This document shows positions 42,599 to 51,106 of a DNA stretch of 64,000 nt, one piece after another. This DNA is from Streptomyces triculaminicus (GTDB lineage: Bacteria; Actinomycetota; Actinomycetes; Streptomycetales; Streptomycetaceae). The DNA lies in the NCBI RefSeq assembly GCF_017349075.1, contig NZ_JAFMOF010000004.1:310001-374000 (forward strand), written 5' to 3'. Every line of letters starts with the position of its first letter. Position 1 is the first letter of the stretch. The notes below the pieces were generated by a model, which was given only the letters and a program-made list of their open reading frames with translations, was not told where the DNA came from and did not search any database. The position numbers and the translations under genes were made by a program.

Positions 42599-42772
42599 CC
42601 ACGCTGGAGTGAATCGCACAGCGGCCGCCGGGCGTCGCGTCCGGTGGCCAGGGGCCGATCCACACCAATTCGAATTCCTGAACGAGAAAGCGCTCCTCGG
42701 AGACCGTGACGACCCCCTGACGGGCGTCGTTTTCCGATCATTCGTCCGATCGGCCGTCAACGAGGAGGCCCC

Positions 42773-44797
42773 GTGCACCACCGGCGGAACAGCCGCACGA
42801 AATCCGGACTCACGGATCCGCCATTCGAACAAGAGGGGGCGTCGCAGTCCGAGCAGCTGCTGTTCGGCGGCCCGCTCCGGCACGACCAGGGCTGGAACAA
42901 GCACGAGAACGCCTACCTGGAGATGTCCCTGTGGACCATGGCGCTGCGGCTGCCGCGCCTGATCGCCTCCACCGTGCGGCTGGCGCGCCGGGCGGACCCC
43001 GGGGCGCTGCGGACCGTGGCCGTAGCCGAGATCACCCACGGCGTGAGCCAGGCGATCGGCCTGGTCGCCGTCAACGACGTGCTCGCCGCCGTCCTCGCCG
43101 CCGGACCGACCGGCGGCCGGCTGCACGACGCCCTGCCCTCCCTGCTGATCGTCGCGGTCACCGCCGTCGTCGGGGCGCTGGCGACCTCGGCCTCCACCTC
43201 CGGCACCGGCCGCCTGGAGCCCAAGGTCGAGCGGGTGGCCACCGAGATGTACCTCGAGCGCGTCATCCACGTGGAACTGGCCGCGATCGAGGACGAGGAG
43301 TTCCACCGGCTGCTCGACTCGGCCCAGTACGGGGCCTCCTCCGCCCGCCGCATGATCAAGTACTGCACGGCCGTCGTCGGCGCGCTGGTCGCCTTCGCCG
43401 CGGCCGCGGGCGTGCTGACCGTGCTGCACCCGGTGCTGCTGCCGCTGCTGGCCCTGACCACCCTGCCGCGGTCCTGGGCCGCGCTGCGCAACGCCCGGGC
43501 GCGCTACGCCTCCTTCCAGCGCTGGGTGCAGCACTCCCGGGCCGGCCGGCTGCTGAGCAACCTGCTCATCCGGCCCGAGCCCGCCCCCGAGGTCCGGGTG
43601 CACGGCGTGGGTCCGTTCCTGCTGCGGCACTACCGGAGCATGTCGGAGAGCGCCGAGGCGGAGCAGACCCGCCTCGCCCGGGACGCCGCGCGCACCCGCC
43701 TGATCGCCGCCGCGCTGACCGGGGCGGCGGCGCTGGGGACGTACGCGGCCCTGGGCTGCCTGCTGCTCACCGGCGTGATGCGGCTGTCGGTGGCGGGCAC
43801 CGCCGTGCTGGCCACCCGTAGCGGCTCGGCGAGCCTGGCCACGCTCATCCTGCAGGTCAACAACCTCTACGAGGAGGCCTGTTACGTCCAGGACCTGGAA
43901 CGGCTGTGCCGGGAGGCGGGCGAGCGGGCCATTCCCTCCGGGGGGAGCCCGGTGCCGGAGGATCCCCGGGAGATCCGGTTCGAGAACGTCTCGTTCACCT
44001 ATCCGGGAAGCGACGCCACCGCGCGCCCGGCCCTGGACGACGTCAGCCTGAGCATCCCCGGCGGCAAGGTCGTCGCCCTGGTCGGGGAGAACGGCTCGGG
44101 CAAGAGCACCCTGGTCAAGCTGCTGGCCGGCCTCTACCGCCCCGACCGCGGGCACATCCGCTGGGACGGGCAGGACGCCGACGGGCTGGACCGGGCGGAG
44201 ATGTTCTCCCGGTTCGCCATGGTCAGCCAGGACTTCCAGCGCTGGCCCTTCACCTGCCGCATGAACGTCGCCATCGGGCGCACCGAGGTTCCCGTCGGCG
44301 AGGAGCGGCTGGCCAAGGCCGCCCGCTACGCCGGGGCGGACGACATGATCGCCGGCCTGCCGCGCGGCTGGGACACGCTGCTCGCCCGCGGCTACCAGGG
44401 CGGCCACCAGCTGTCCGGCGGTCAGTGGCAGCGGCTGGGGATCGCCCGCGCCCGCTACCGCGAGGGGCGCGTCCTGATCGTCGACGAACCCACCTCGGCG
44501 CTGGACGCCCGCGCCGAGCTGCAGGTCTTCGAGCAGATCCGCCGCCTCGCCGACCAGGGCCAGACGGTCCTCCTCATCACCCACCGCCTCGCCTCGGTGC
44601 GGCAGGCCGACGTCATCCACGTCCTGGAGGGCGGCCGGCTGCGCGAGAGCGGGACCTTCGAGGAACTGATGCGCCACTCCCCCGCGGGCATCTTCCGCGA
44701 CCTGTACCGGTTGCAGCGCGACCAGTTCGCCGAGGACGACCCGGCGGTCCCCGGCGCCCGGCGGTCCCCCGACCCCGCCGAGACCGTCAGCCTGTGA
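42773..44797 (+). CDS. ABC exporter, fused permease and ATPase
   Basis: A 674-residue type I ABC half-transporter. The membrane domain (about 55-385) has predicted helices, and the ATPase domain (about 400-640) shows Walker A GENGSGKST, Q-loop VSQDFQRWP, signature LSGGQ, Walker B VLIVDEPTSALD and the switch His in ITHRLAS. A 50-residue soluble N-terminus precedes the first helix. It should export a hydrophobic molecule or peptide as a homodimer. The GTG at 42773 has GAGGAGG six bases upstream. No peptide or biosynthetic gene adjoins it, and a hairpin terminator follows, so its cargo is unknown. Confidence 0.92.
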   Translation: MHHRRNSRTKSGLTDPPFEQEGASQSEQLLFGGPLRHDQGWNKHENAYLEMSLWTMALRLPRLIASTVRLARRADPGALRTVAVAEITHGVSQAIGLVAVNDVLAAVLAAGPTGGRLHDALPSLLIVAVTAVVGALATSASTSGTGRLEPKVERVATEMYLERVIHVELAAIEDEEFHRLLDSAQYGASSARRMIKYCTAVVGALVAFAAAAGVLTVLHPVLLPLLALTTLPRSWAALRNARARYASFQRWVQHSRAGRLLSNLLIRPEPAPEVRVHGVGPFLLRHYRSMSESAEAEQTRLARDAARTRLIAAALTGAAALGTYAALGCLLLTGVMRLSVAGTAVLATRSGSASLATLILQVNNLYEEACYVQDLERLCREAGERAIPSGGSPVPEDPREIRFENVSFTYPGSDATARPALDDVSLSIPGGKVVALVGENGSGKSTLVKLLAGLYRPDRGHIRWDGQDADGLDRAEMFSRFAMVSQDFQRWPFTCRMNVAIGRTEVPVGEERLAKAARYAGADDMIAGLPRGWDTLLARGYQGGHQLSGGQWQRLGIARARYREGRVLIVDEPTSALDARAELQVFEQIRRLADQGQTVLLITHRLASVRQADVIHVLEGGRLRESGTFEELMRHSPAGIFRDLYRLQRDQFAEDDPAVPGARRSPDPAETVSL

Positions 44798-44845
44798 CGT
44801 CCCGCTGACGCGAGGGTGGTCCGCCGCCGGCCCGCGGCGGACACG

Positions 44846-44883
44846 GCCCGGCCCGTACGGCGTCGCGTCCGTACGGGCCGGGC
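44846..44883. terminator. Hairpin terminator after the ABC exporter gene
   Basis: A perfect 15-bp stem (GCCCGGCCCGTACGG with its complement) around an 8-nt loop lies 49 nt past the ABC exporter stop and 25 nt before the next gene start. It should end the ABC transcript. Confidence 0.82.
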
Positions 44884-44907
44884 CCGGATGGGCTACTTTG
44901 CTGGGAT

Positions 44908-46185
44908 ATGACAGGTATGGCGGTTTCCAGGCGGACCCTGCTGGCCACCGGCGCGGCCGCCGGCGTCACGCCCCTGGCCGGTCCGCCGCACACGGCGGCC
45001 GCCTCCGGGCGGCCCGACGGCGCCACGCGGGTGCGGACCGGCTTCGAGCGTCTGGCGGCCGACGGCTACCGGCTGCTGGACGGGCAGCGGGTCGGCGTCA
45101 TCACCAACCAGAGCGGCATCACCTCCGACGCGCGCGGCGTCGTCGACGTCATGCACGCCGACCGCCGGGTGCGGCTGCGGGCCGTCTTCGGCGCCGAGCA
45201 CGGCTACCGCGGTACGCCGCAGGCGGGGCTCTCCGAGGGCGACTACACCGACCCGGCGAGCGGGCTGCCGGTGTACGACACGTACCGCAAGAGCGGACAG
45301 CCGCTCGCCGATCTGTTCGACCGGGCCGGGGTCGACACGCTCGTCTACGACAGCCAGGACGCCGGGGCCCGCTTCTACACCTGCATCTGGACCCTCTACG
45401 ACTGCATGGTGGCGGCGGCCCTGGCCGGCAAGCGCTTCGTGGTCCTGGACCGGCCGAACCCGGCGGGCGGCCGTGAGGCGTACGGACCCGTGCTCGAGCG
45501 GGCGTACGCGACCTTCATCGGGCGCGCGCCGATCGCCCAGGCCCACGGCATGACCGTCGGCGAGCTCGCTCTGCTCTACAACGGCGAGTTCGTGCCCTCC
45601 GTGGCCGGGCGGGCCGTGCCGCTGACCGTCGTGGAGATGTCGGGCTGGCGGCGCGGCGACTTCTTCGACGCCACCGGGCTGCCCTGGGTGCCGCCCAGCC
45701 CCAACATGGCGACGCCCGACACGGCGCTGGTCTACGCCGGCACCGGGATGTTCGAGGGCACCACCATGTCGGAGGGGCGGGGCACGGTCCGCCCCTTCGA
45801 GATGCTGGGCGCCGAGGGCCTCGACGGCCGCTGGGCCAGGGCCGCGAACGCCGCCGGGCTGCCGGGCGTCCACTTCCGGGAGGCCTATTACTCCCCCACC
45901 TTCGGCCCCTCGCAGGGCCGGACGGTGGGCGGCCTGCAGCTGCACGTCCACGACCGCCACGCCTTCGACCCGGTCCGTACGGGCATCGCGCTGCTGGTCA
46001 CGGCGAAGCGGACCTGGCGCGGCTTCGCCTGGCGCCCCGACCGCTTCATCGACAAGCTGACGGGCTCGCCCCGGGTCCGGACCATGATCGACGCCGGGGC
46101 GGGCACGGACGAGGTGACCGGCGCCTGGCAGCGGGAGCTCACGGCCTTCCGGGCGGTGCGGCGCCGCTACCTGCGCTATCGCTGA
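44908..46185 (+). CDS. DUF1343/NamZ-like secreted exo-N-acetylmuramidase
   Basis: A 425-residue protein of the DUF1343 family, whose characterised member NamZ is an exo-beta-N-acetylmuramidase. A Tat-type signal (SRRTLLATGAAAG) precedes the mature domain with VITNQSGIT, GAEHGYRG, YDSQDAGARFYT, LDRPNPAGG and GRGTVRPFEM. It is predicted to release N-acetylmuramic acid from peptidoglycan fragments outside the cell. The ATG at 44908 gives the longer signal; an ATG three codons later is possible. It is convergent with a polysaccharide deacetylase gene 8 nt away, another wall-active enzyme. Confidence 0.87.
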   Translation: MTGMAVSRRTLLATGAAAGVTPLAGPPHTAAASGRPDGATRVRTGFERLAADGYRLLDGQRVGVITNQSGITSDARGVVDVMHADRRVRLRAVFGAEHGYRGTPQAGLSEGDYTDPASGLPVYDTYRKSGQPLADLFDRAGVDTLVYDSQDAGARFYTCIWTLYDCMVAAALAGKRFVVLDRPNPAGGREAYGPVLERAYATFIGRAPIAQAHGMTVGELALLYNGEFVPSVAGRAVPLTVVEMSGWRRGDFFDATGLPWVPPSPNMATPDTALVYAGTGMFEGTTMSEGRGTVRPFEMLGAEGLDGRWARAANAAGLPGVHFREAYYSPTFGPSQGRTVGGLQLHVHDRHAFDPVRTGIALLVTAKRTWRGFAWRPDRFIDKLTGSPRVRTMIDAGAGTDEVTGAWQRELTAFRAVRRRYLRYR

Positions 46186-46193
46186 CGAAGCGG

Positions 46194-47117
46194 TCAGCAG
46201 TCCAGCGGGTAGGGCATCTGGTCGTTGACCGGTCCGGTGTTGCGGCAGATGCCGTAGCCCTGGCTGCGCAGGTCGCTGATGATGCCGGGCAGGGCGTCGG
46301 GGAAGTTGCTGAACAGGTGCCCCAGGACCACGCCGTTGTGCTTCTCCTCCGGCGTCGCGTCCCGCACGGCCGCCCGGATGTCCTCGGCGCTGCGCGGCTG
46401 GCCGTCGGTCTTCTCCCAGTCGTGGGTGTCGATGGTCCAGTTGCAGATCCGGAAGCCCATGTCGGCCGCGACCTCCCGCTCCCGCTCGTCGGCGGCGCCG
46501 TAGGGCGGGCGGAGCATGTTGCCGCCCACCCCCTGGCGGATCTCGTCCGTGAGGACGTCCTCGTCCAGCGCGGTCAGCTTCTGGTGGGAGAAGGAGTGGT
46601 TGCCCACCCAGTGGCCCTGCTGCCGCAGGGTCGCGGTGATCTGGGGGTACTGCGCGGCGAACTTGCCGATGAGGAAGAACGCCGCGCGTACGCCCTGGGC
46701 CTGCAGCTGGGCGCCGATGCGCACGGACCGCTGCGGGTCGTTGTACGGCCAGTCGTCCAGCGTCAGCAGCACCCGGCCGGAGGTGTTGCCGCATCGCTCG
46801 CGGTCGTAGACGCCCTCCTGTTCGGCGGTGCGGGGCCGGGGGGCGGCGCCCGCGCCGTCACCCTCGTGCGGCACGGCCTCGGCGCCGCCCGCCTTGCCCG
46901 CCGGGTTGTCGGCCCGGTTGCCCAGGGGCACGCTCCGGCAGTTCGGGCCGGCCATGCCCTGCGGCCCGCACTCGGTGGGGTCGTCGTCCACCGCGTGCGC
47001 CATGTACGCCGAGCAGGCCACGAGAACGGACAGGGCAAGGACCGGCTTCAGCGGAGCCCGGCGGCGGCGCCGGTGGCGTCCGCGGCCACGCCGGAAGGCG
47101 TCACGGTATCCGGACAT
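46194..47117 (-). CDS. Polysaccharide deacetylase (NodB domain), membrane-anchored
   Basis: A 307-residue carbohydrate esterase 4 protein. A basic N-terminus (RRGRGRHRRRRR) and one helix (VLALSVLVACSAYMAHA) anchor or secrete it, and a linker of about 60 residues follows. The NodB domain has LTLDDWP (metal and base Asp pair), the metal site NHSFSH, RPPYG, and IDTHDW. It should deacetylate N-acetylated sugars in peptidoglycan or another wall polymer. The ATG at 47117 has GAGGAG six bases upstream. Confidence 0.9.
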   Translation of the reverse strand: MSGYRDAFRRGRGRHRRRRRAPLKPVLALSVLVACSAYMAHAVDDDPTECGPQGMAGPNCRSVPLGNRADNPAGKAGGAEAVPHEGDGAGAAPRPRTAEQEGVYDRERCGNTSGRVLLTLDDWPYNDPQRSVRIGAQLQAQGVRAAFFLIGKFAAQYPQITATLRQQGHWVGNHSFSHQKLTALDEDVLTDEIRQGVGGNMLRPPYGAADEREREVAADMGFRICNWTIDTHDWEKTDGQPRSAEDIRAAVRDATPEEKHNGVVLGHLFSNFPDALPGIISDLRSQGYGICRNTGPVNDQMPYPLDC

Positions 47118-47303
47118 GCACGACTCCTCACGGGTGACGGATCGCCGGATGCGCACGGTCCGTCACCTCACCCCGGCGACGACGCCGGTTCGATGATCTT
47201 GACACCCACCCTCGGGGCAGGTGCCAAACCTCGCAACCGCGCGCCGCCCGGTGATTCCTCCGCCCGGGTGCACCGGCGGCGCCGCGCGGACCGCCTGGGC
47301 CCT

Positions 47304-48353
47304 CTAGCTACGGGCCGCGGGTATGTAGGCCAGCCCGTGGGCACCCGCTTCGCCCGCCCGGTCGACCTCGAGGGTGGCGGTCACGCTCAGGCGCTCGAGG
47401 TCCACGACCGTCACCGTGCCGGACATGACGTTCGCCACGTAACCCGTTCCGCCGTCAGGCGAAGAGGTGATCGTCAGCGGGAACCGCCCCACCTCCACCT
47501 GGCCGACGACCTCGAGGGTGCCGGGCGCGAAGACGGTCAGCACGCCGTCGGTCTGCGCGCCGAGCTCGCCGCCGGGCTCCCGGACCATCCGCAGCTCCCC
47601 CGCGAGGACCGCGCCGGTGACGGTGGTGTGCACGGGGAAGACCACGCCCTCGGTGGGCAGGGTCCGTACGACCTCGCCCTTGGCAACGTCGATCACGCGT
47701 ACCCCCGGCGGGGCCGCCGGGCGGACGCCGAAGTCGCCCTTGGGGGCCGCGACGTAGACGTGCCGCCCGTCGGGCGAGACGTCCAGCCCCTCGCTGCCGG
47801 GCACCTCGATCCGGCCGGCGAACGCGTCGAGCTCGAGGTCCACGACGGACACGAAGGGCGCCTCCTTGTTGGTGGAGTAGCCCCGGCGTCCGTCGGGGGT
47901 GATCGCGAACCAGTGCGGGCCGTCGGCCATGACCGGGATCCTGGCCAGGCGCTCACGGGTCCGCGCGTCGTAGACGATCACTCCGCCGGGGGCGGTGTCG
48001 GTGGCCTCGACGCTGACGTACAGCCGGGCGCGGGCCCGGTCCAGGGCGAAGCCGTGAGGGGCGTGGTCGGGGGTGGTGTCGAGGGTGTCGACGATCGTGC
48101 GGGTGTCGGGGTCGATGACGGTGATCTGCCGGGCGCGTCCCTGGTGCGCGTGGTAGTAGCCGGAGACATAGGTGCTGAGGCAGTAGAGCAGGCGGCGGTC
48201 CGGGTCGTAGCACAACTCGTGGGGTTCGGCGGGCACTTCGAGGACGCCGAGCCGCTGGTGAGTCGTCGCGTCGAAGAAGGTGACGGTGGGGCCGGACTGG
48301 CTGACGACCGCCAGGACGTCACGGCCGGAGGTGTTCGCGTCGGTTGCGTTCAT
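47304..48353 (-). CDS. YncE-like beta-propeller protein
   Basis: A 349-residue protein with about seven blade-like repeats of the YVTN/NHL type: DPDRRLLYCLSTY, ALDRARARLYVSVEA, TPDGRRGYSTN, SPDGRHVYVAAP and SPDGGTGYVANVMSG. The family binds ligands or scaffolds partners; no catalytic residues are evident. There is no signal peptide, so it is probably cytoplasmic, although relatives are often exported. The ATG at 48353 follows GAGGGTGG. No operon partner is evident. Confidence 0.83.
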   Translation of the reverse strand: MNATDANTSGRDVLAVVSQSGPTVTFFDATTHQRLGVLEVPAEPHELCYDPDRRLLYCLSTYVSGYYHAHQGRARQITVIDPDTRTIVDTLDTTPDHAPHGFALDRARARLYVSVEATDTAPGGVIVYDARTRERLARIPVMADGPHWFAITPDGRRGYSTNKEAPFVSVVDLELDAFAGRIEVPGSEGLDVSPDGRHVYVAAPKGDFGVRPAAPPGVRVIDVAKGEVVRTLPTEGVVFPVHTTVTGAVLAGELRMVREPGGELGAQTDGVLTVFAPGTLEVVGQVEVGRFPLTITSSPDGGTGYVANVMSGTVTVVDLERLSVTATLEVDRAGEAGAHGLAYIPAARS

Positions 48354-48472
48354 GGTCACCACCCTCGGCCCGGCCCCCGGCGCGACTCCAGTGCGACGTC
48401 GTCACGCCAGGGTTTCCCGTCACGCATTCCCGCTGGTGACACGGGGTTTGGGCGGAGAGATCGTGACCGGGG

Positions 48473-49543
48473 TCACTCGTCGGGGAAAATCCTGGTGACG
48501 ATCCGGCCGTCCTTCGTGGCGTAGCCGTGCAGCATGCCCTCGCTGCTGTACGGGGCGGCGTACGTGCCGTGGTCGTCCAGCGCGATGACCCCGCCCTTGC
48601 CGCCCAGCTTCGGCAGCCGCTCCACCACGACCTCGTACGCCGCCGACGCCACGTCCCTGCCGCCGAATTCGACGAGGTGGGCGACGGTCGCCGCCGCGGT
48701 GCCCCGGATGAAGACCTCTCCCTGGCCGGTGGCGCTCACGGCGACGGTGCCGTTCCTGGCGTAGGTGCCCGCGCCCACGAGGGGCGAGTCGCCCACGCGG
48801 CCCGCCATCTTGTTGGTCATGCCGCCGGTGGAGGTGGCGGCGGCGAGGTCGCGCCGGGCGTCCACGGCGACGGCTCCCACGGTGCCGGTGATGCTCTCGT
48901 CGCGGGCCGCGGCGGCCGGCCGGGGCTGCTTGGCCTTCATGAGCTCGTCCCACCGCTTCTGTGTCCAGAAGTAGTCCTGCGTCACGGGCACCAGGCCGGC
49001 GCGCGCCGCGAAGGCGTCCGCCGCCTCGCCCGCGAGCAGCACGTGCGGGGTCCGCTCCATCACCAGGCGGGCGGCGGAGACGGGGTTGCGCACGTGCCGC
49101 ACCCCGGCGACGGCCCCGGCCGCCTGGTCGCGGCCGCGCATGACGGAGGCGTCGAGCTCGTGGCCGGCGTCCTCGCTGAAGACGGCGCCCTTGCCGGCGT
49201 TGAACAGCGGGTCGTCCTCCAGTACGCGGACGGCCGCCTCCACGGCGGCCACGCTGTCGCCGCCCCGGCGCAGCACGTCGCGCCCGGCCCGCAGGGCGTC
49301 GGCGAGACCGTCGCGGTAGGCCTTCTCGGTGCGGGCGTCGGTGTCCTCGCGGCGCAGGGCCGTGCCCGCGCCGCCGTGCACGGCGAGCACCACGTCACGG
49401 GCCTCGGGCCGGGGCGGGCCGGCGGGCGCGGCGACGGACGCCGGGCGGCCGCCGGCCGGCCGCGGGAGGGCCGACGAGGTCACCGTCGCGGCCACGAGCA
49501 GGGCGAGTGCGAGAACGATCCACGATCTGGAACGCGGGCGCAT
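48473..49543 (-). CDS. Secreted isoaspartyl peptidase / L-asparaginase (Ntn hydrolase)
   Basis: A 356-residue type 2 asparaginase precursor with a signal peptide (SWIVLALALLVAATVTSSA). The family opening VLAVHGGAGT, the LFNAGKGAVF motif and the autocleavage site before the Thr nucleophile in SITGTVGAVAVD are present, followed by STGGMTNKMAGRVGDSPLVGAGTYA. It is expected to self-cleave into alpha and beta subunits and hydrolyse isoaspartyl dipeptides or asparagine outside the cell. The ATG at 49543 has GAGGGGAAG just upstream. Confidence 0.92.
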   Translation of the reverse strand: MRPRSRSWIVLALALLVAATVTSSALPRPAGGRPASVAAPAGPPRPEARDVVLAVHGGAGTALRREDTDARTEKAYRDGLADALRAGRDVLRRGGDSVAAVEAAVRVLEDDPLFNAGKGAVFSEDAGHELDASVMRGRDQAAGAVAGVRHVRNPVSAARLVMERTPHVLLAGEAADAFAARAGLVPVTQDYFWTQKRWDELMKAKQPRPAAAARDESITGTVGAVAVDARRDLAAATSTGGMTNKMAGRVGDSPLVGAGTYARNGTVAVSATGQGEVFIRGTAAATVAHLVEFGGRDVASAAYEVVVERLPKLGGKGGVIALDDHGTYAAPYSSEGMLHGYATKDGRIVTRIFPDE

Positions 49544-49675
49544 GGCTTCCCCTCGCTGGGTGTGGGCGGGTCCGCTACGACCCTGGGCACCCCGCCCGCT
49601 CCTGTCCACCCGCCTTTCACGCCACACCCGGTGTGGCGGCCCGCCCGTTCGCGGGCACCTGCGTCGTCTCCTCGC

Positions 49676-50567
49676 TCACAGCGCGGCCAGCCAGCCCGCG
49701 TCCAGTACGCCCTCGGCGGCGATGCCCGCCGCGCCCGACAGCAGCGTCGGCGCGTTGGGCTCCAGCGTCACCGACAGCGGTCCGCAGTCGCTCTCCACGA
49801 TGGTGGTCCCCCACTCCCCGGCCGTGTGCTGGACGGCGGCGGCCGCCGCGCACACGGCGGTGCCGCACGAGCGCCTCGCGCCGGCGCCCGGCTCGTGGAC
49901 GCGCACCCGTAGGCGGCCGTCGGGCAGGACGTTGACCAGGGAGAGGCCGACGTCCGGGACGATGACGCCGGTGGTCCGGGGGTAGTCGGCGACGTCCAGC
50001 CGCAGGTCCCGGGTCAGGTCCACGTACGCCACGGGCGTCTCGAGCAGGCAGACCAGGTGCAGGTTGCCCAGGGAGACGGCGGTGCAGGTTGCCCAGGGAG
50101 ACGGCGGTGCCGGGCAGCGTCCGCCCGTCGACGGTCGCCGAGGACGGGCCGAGGACGCGCGGGGGCAGCAGTTCCATCGTCGCGCGGCCGTCGGGGCCGA
50201 CGGCCGCGCGCTTGTCGCCCACGCGCGTGCCGATCCACATCCGGCCGGGCGGGGCCAGGCCCACGAGCGTCAGGTAGCGGGCGACAAGGCCGAGGCCGGG
50301 GGCGCACATCAGGGCCCGGGAGCCGTCGGGGTCGCGGCAGTCCATGAACCACTCGCTGCGGGTGAGTCCGGGCACCCCGGCCCGGGCGGTGCGCACGAGC
50401 CGCAGGACGCCGTCGCCGCCCAGCCCGGTGTGCGGCGTGCACAGGGCGCGCGCGGCGGCCTCGGACAGCGGGACACGGTTGTCGGGGTCGAGGAGGATGA
50501 CGAAGCCGTTGCCGCCGCAGTAGCCCTTGGCGTACCGCGGCCCGGGCTCAACGCCGGCCCGGAGCAT
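49676..50567 (-). pseudogene. Diaminopimelate epimerase (DapF)-like paralogue broken by a 25-bp tandem duplication
   Basis: A divergent DapF-like gene. The first part runs AKGYCGGNGFVILLDPDN, GLGGDGVLRLV, SEWFMDCRDPDGSRALMC and GNLH. The second, with RVRVHEPGAGARRSCGTAVCAA and the end LDAGWLAAL, lies in another frame. The break is an exact 25-bp tandem duplication at 50056-50105. Removing one copy gives 867 nt (288 residues), the usual DapF length. Both catalytic Cys (ALMC, SCGT) are kept, but the first motif is MCAPG rather than the usual MCGNG, so it may be a specialised paralogue, not the housekeeping epimerase. The ATG at 50567 is weakly supported. As sequenced the gene is broken. Confidence 0.78.
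50056..50105. repeat. Exact 25-bp tandem duplication inside the dapF-like gene
   Basis: Two identical adjacent 25-nt copies (50056-50080 and 50081-50105), each starting GGTGCAGGTTGCCC on the plus strand. The 25-nt insertion shifts the reading frame of the dapF-like gene. Confidence 0.95.
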
Positions 50568-51106
50568 GCTCGGAGCCGTGGGTGAGGGTGCCGGCGGGGT
50601 GGACCGGTGCGAAGTGCCAGGCTGTCGCTGCGATTCGGGGTGCCATCGGCCACCTTCCCGGTACACGAAGGGCACGGCGGGTGGTGACCGCCTCCGGGGC
50701 ATCCTGGGTCCGCCGCGCGGTGCGCCGCAACGCCTTCGCCGCCGCCCGTGGGCAGACCGCCGGCCGGCCTCCGGTGAACCTCCGGCCGGCGGCCCGGAAG
50801 TGCCGTGAAATCGCCGGGCGACTTCCGGTCCGCCGCGGTGGTGGTGCTCCGCGACGAATTCCCCCGGCGCGGCGGCGGCCGAATTCCATGGCGAATACCA
50901 TCCGGAATCCAGGAGTTTCCACCCGCAGGCTCAGAGAAGTTCACTGGCAAGGGCCCTGAAAGTACGATAAACGGAGCACCAGGAACCGCCTTCGCGGCCC
51001 GTCCAATGCCCATACCCTTGGTGGAGCCATATACGGGGGGGGGAAGCCCGTAGGTCACTCGACGCCGGCTCCGGAATCGGCAGGAAATGGCCAAGGGGGA
51101 GTAAAG
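50568..51106. promoter_or_regulatory. 539-bp divergent intergenic region
   Basis: It lies between the dapF-like gene (minus) and the XRE/NB-ARC regulator (plus). No convincing protein or RNA gene was seen. Small hairpins rich in CCGGCCGG occur around 50757-50800, and a run of nine G at 51034-51042 lies shortly before the regulator. It should contain both promoters. Confidence 0.45.

Noticed and set aside
51034..51042. Run of nine G as a phase-variable switch
   Set aside because: It lies in non-coding DNA before the regulator, with no sign that it controls a frame. Its length may also be inexact given the homopolymer errors elsewhere.
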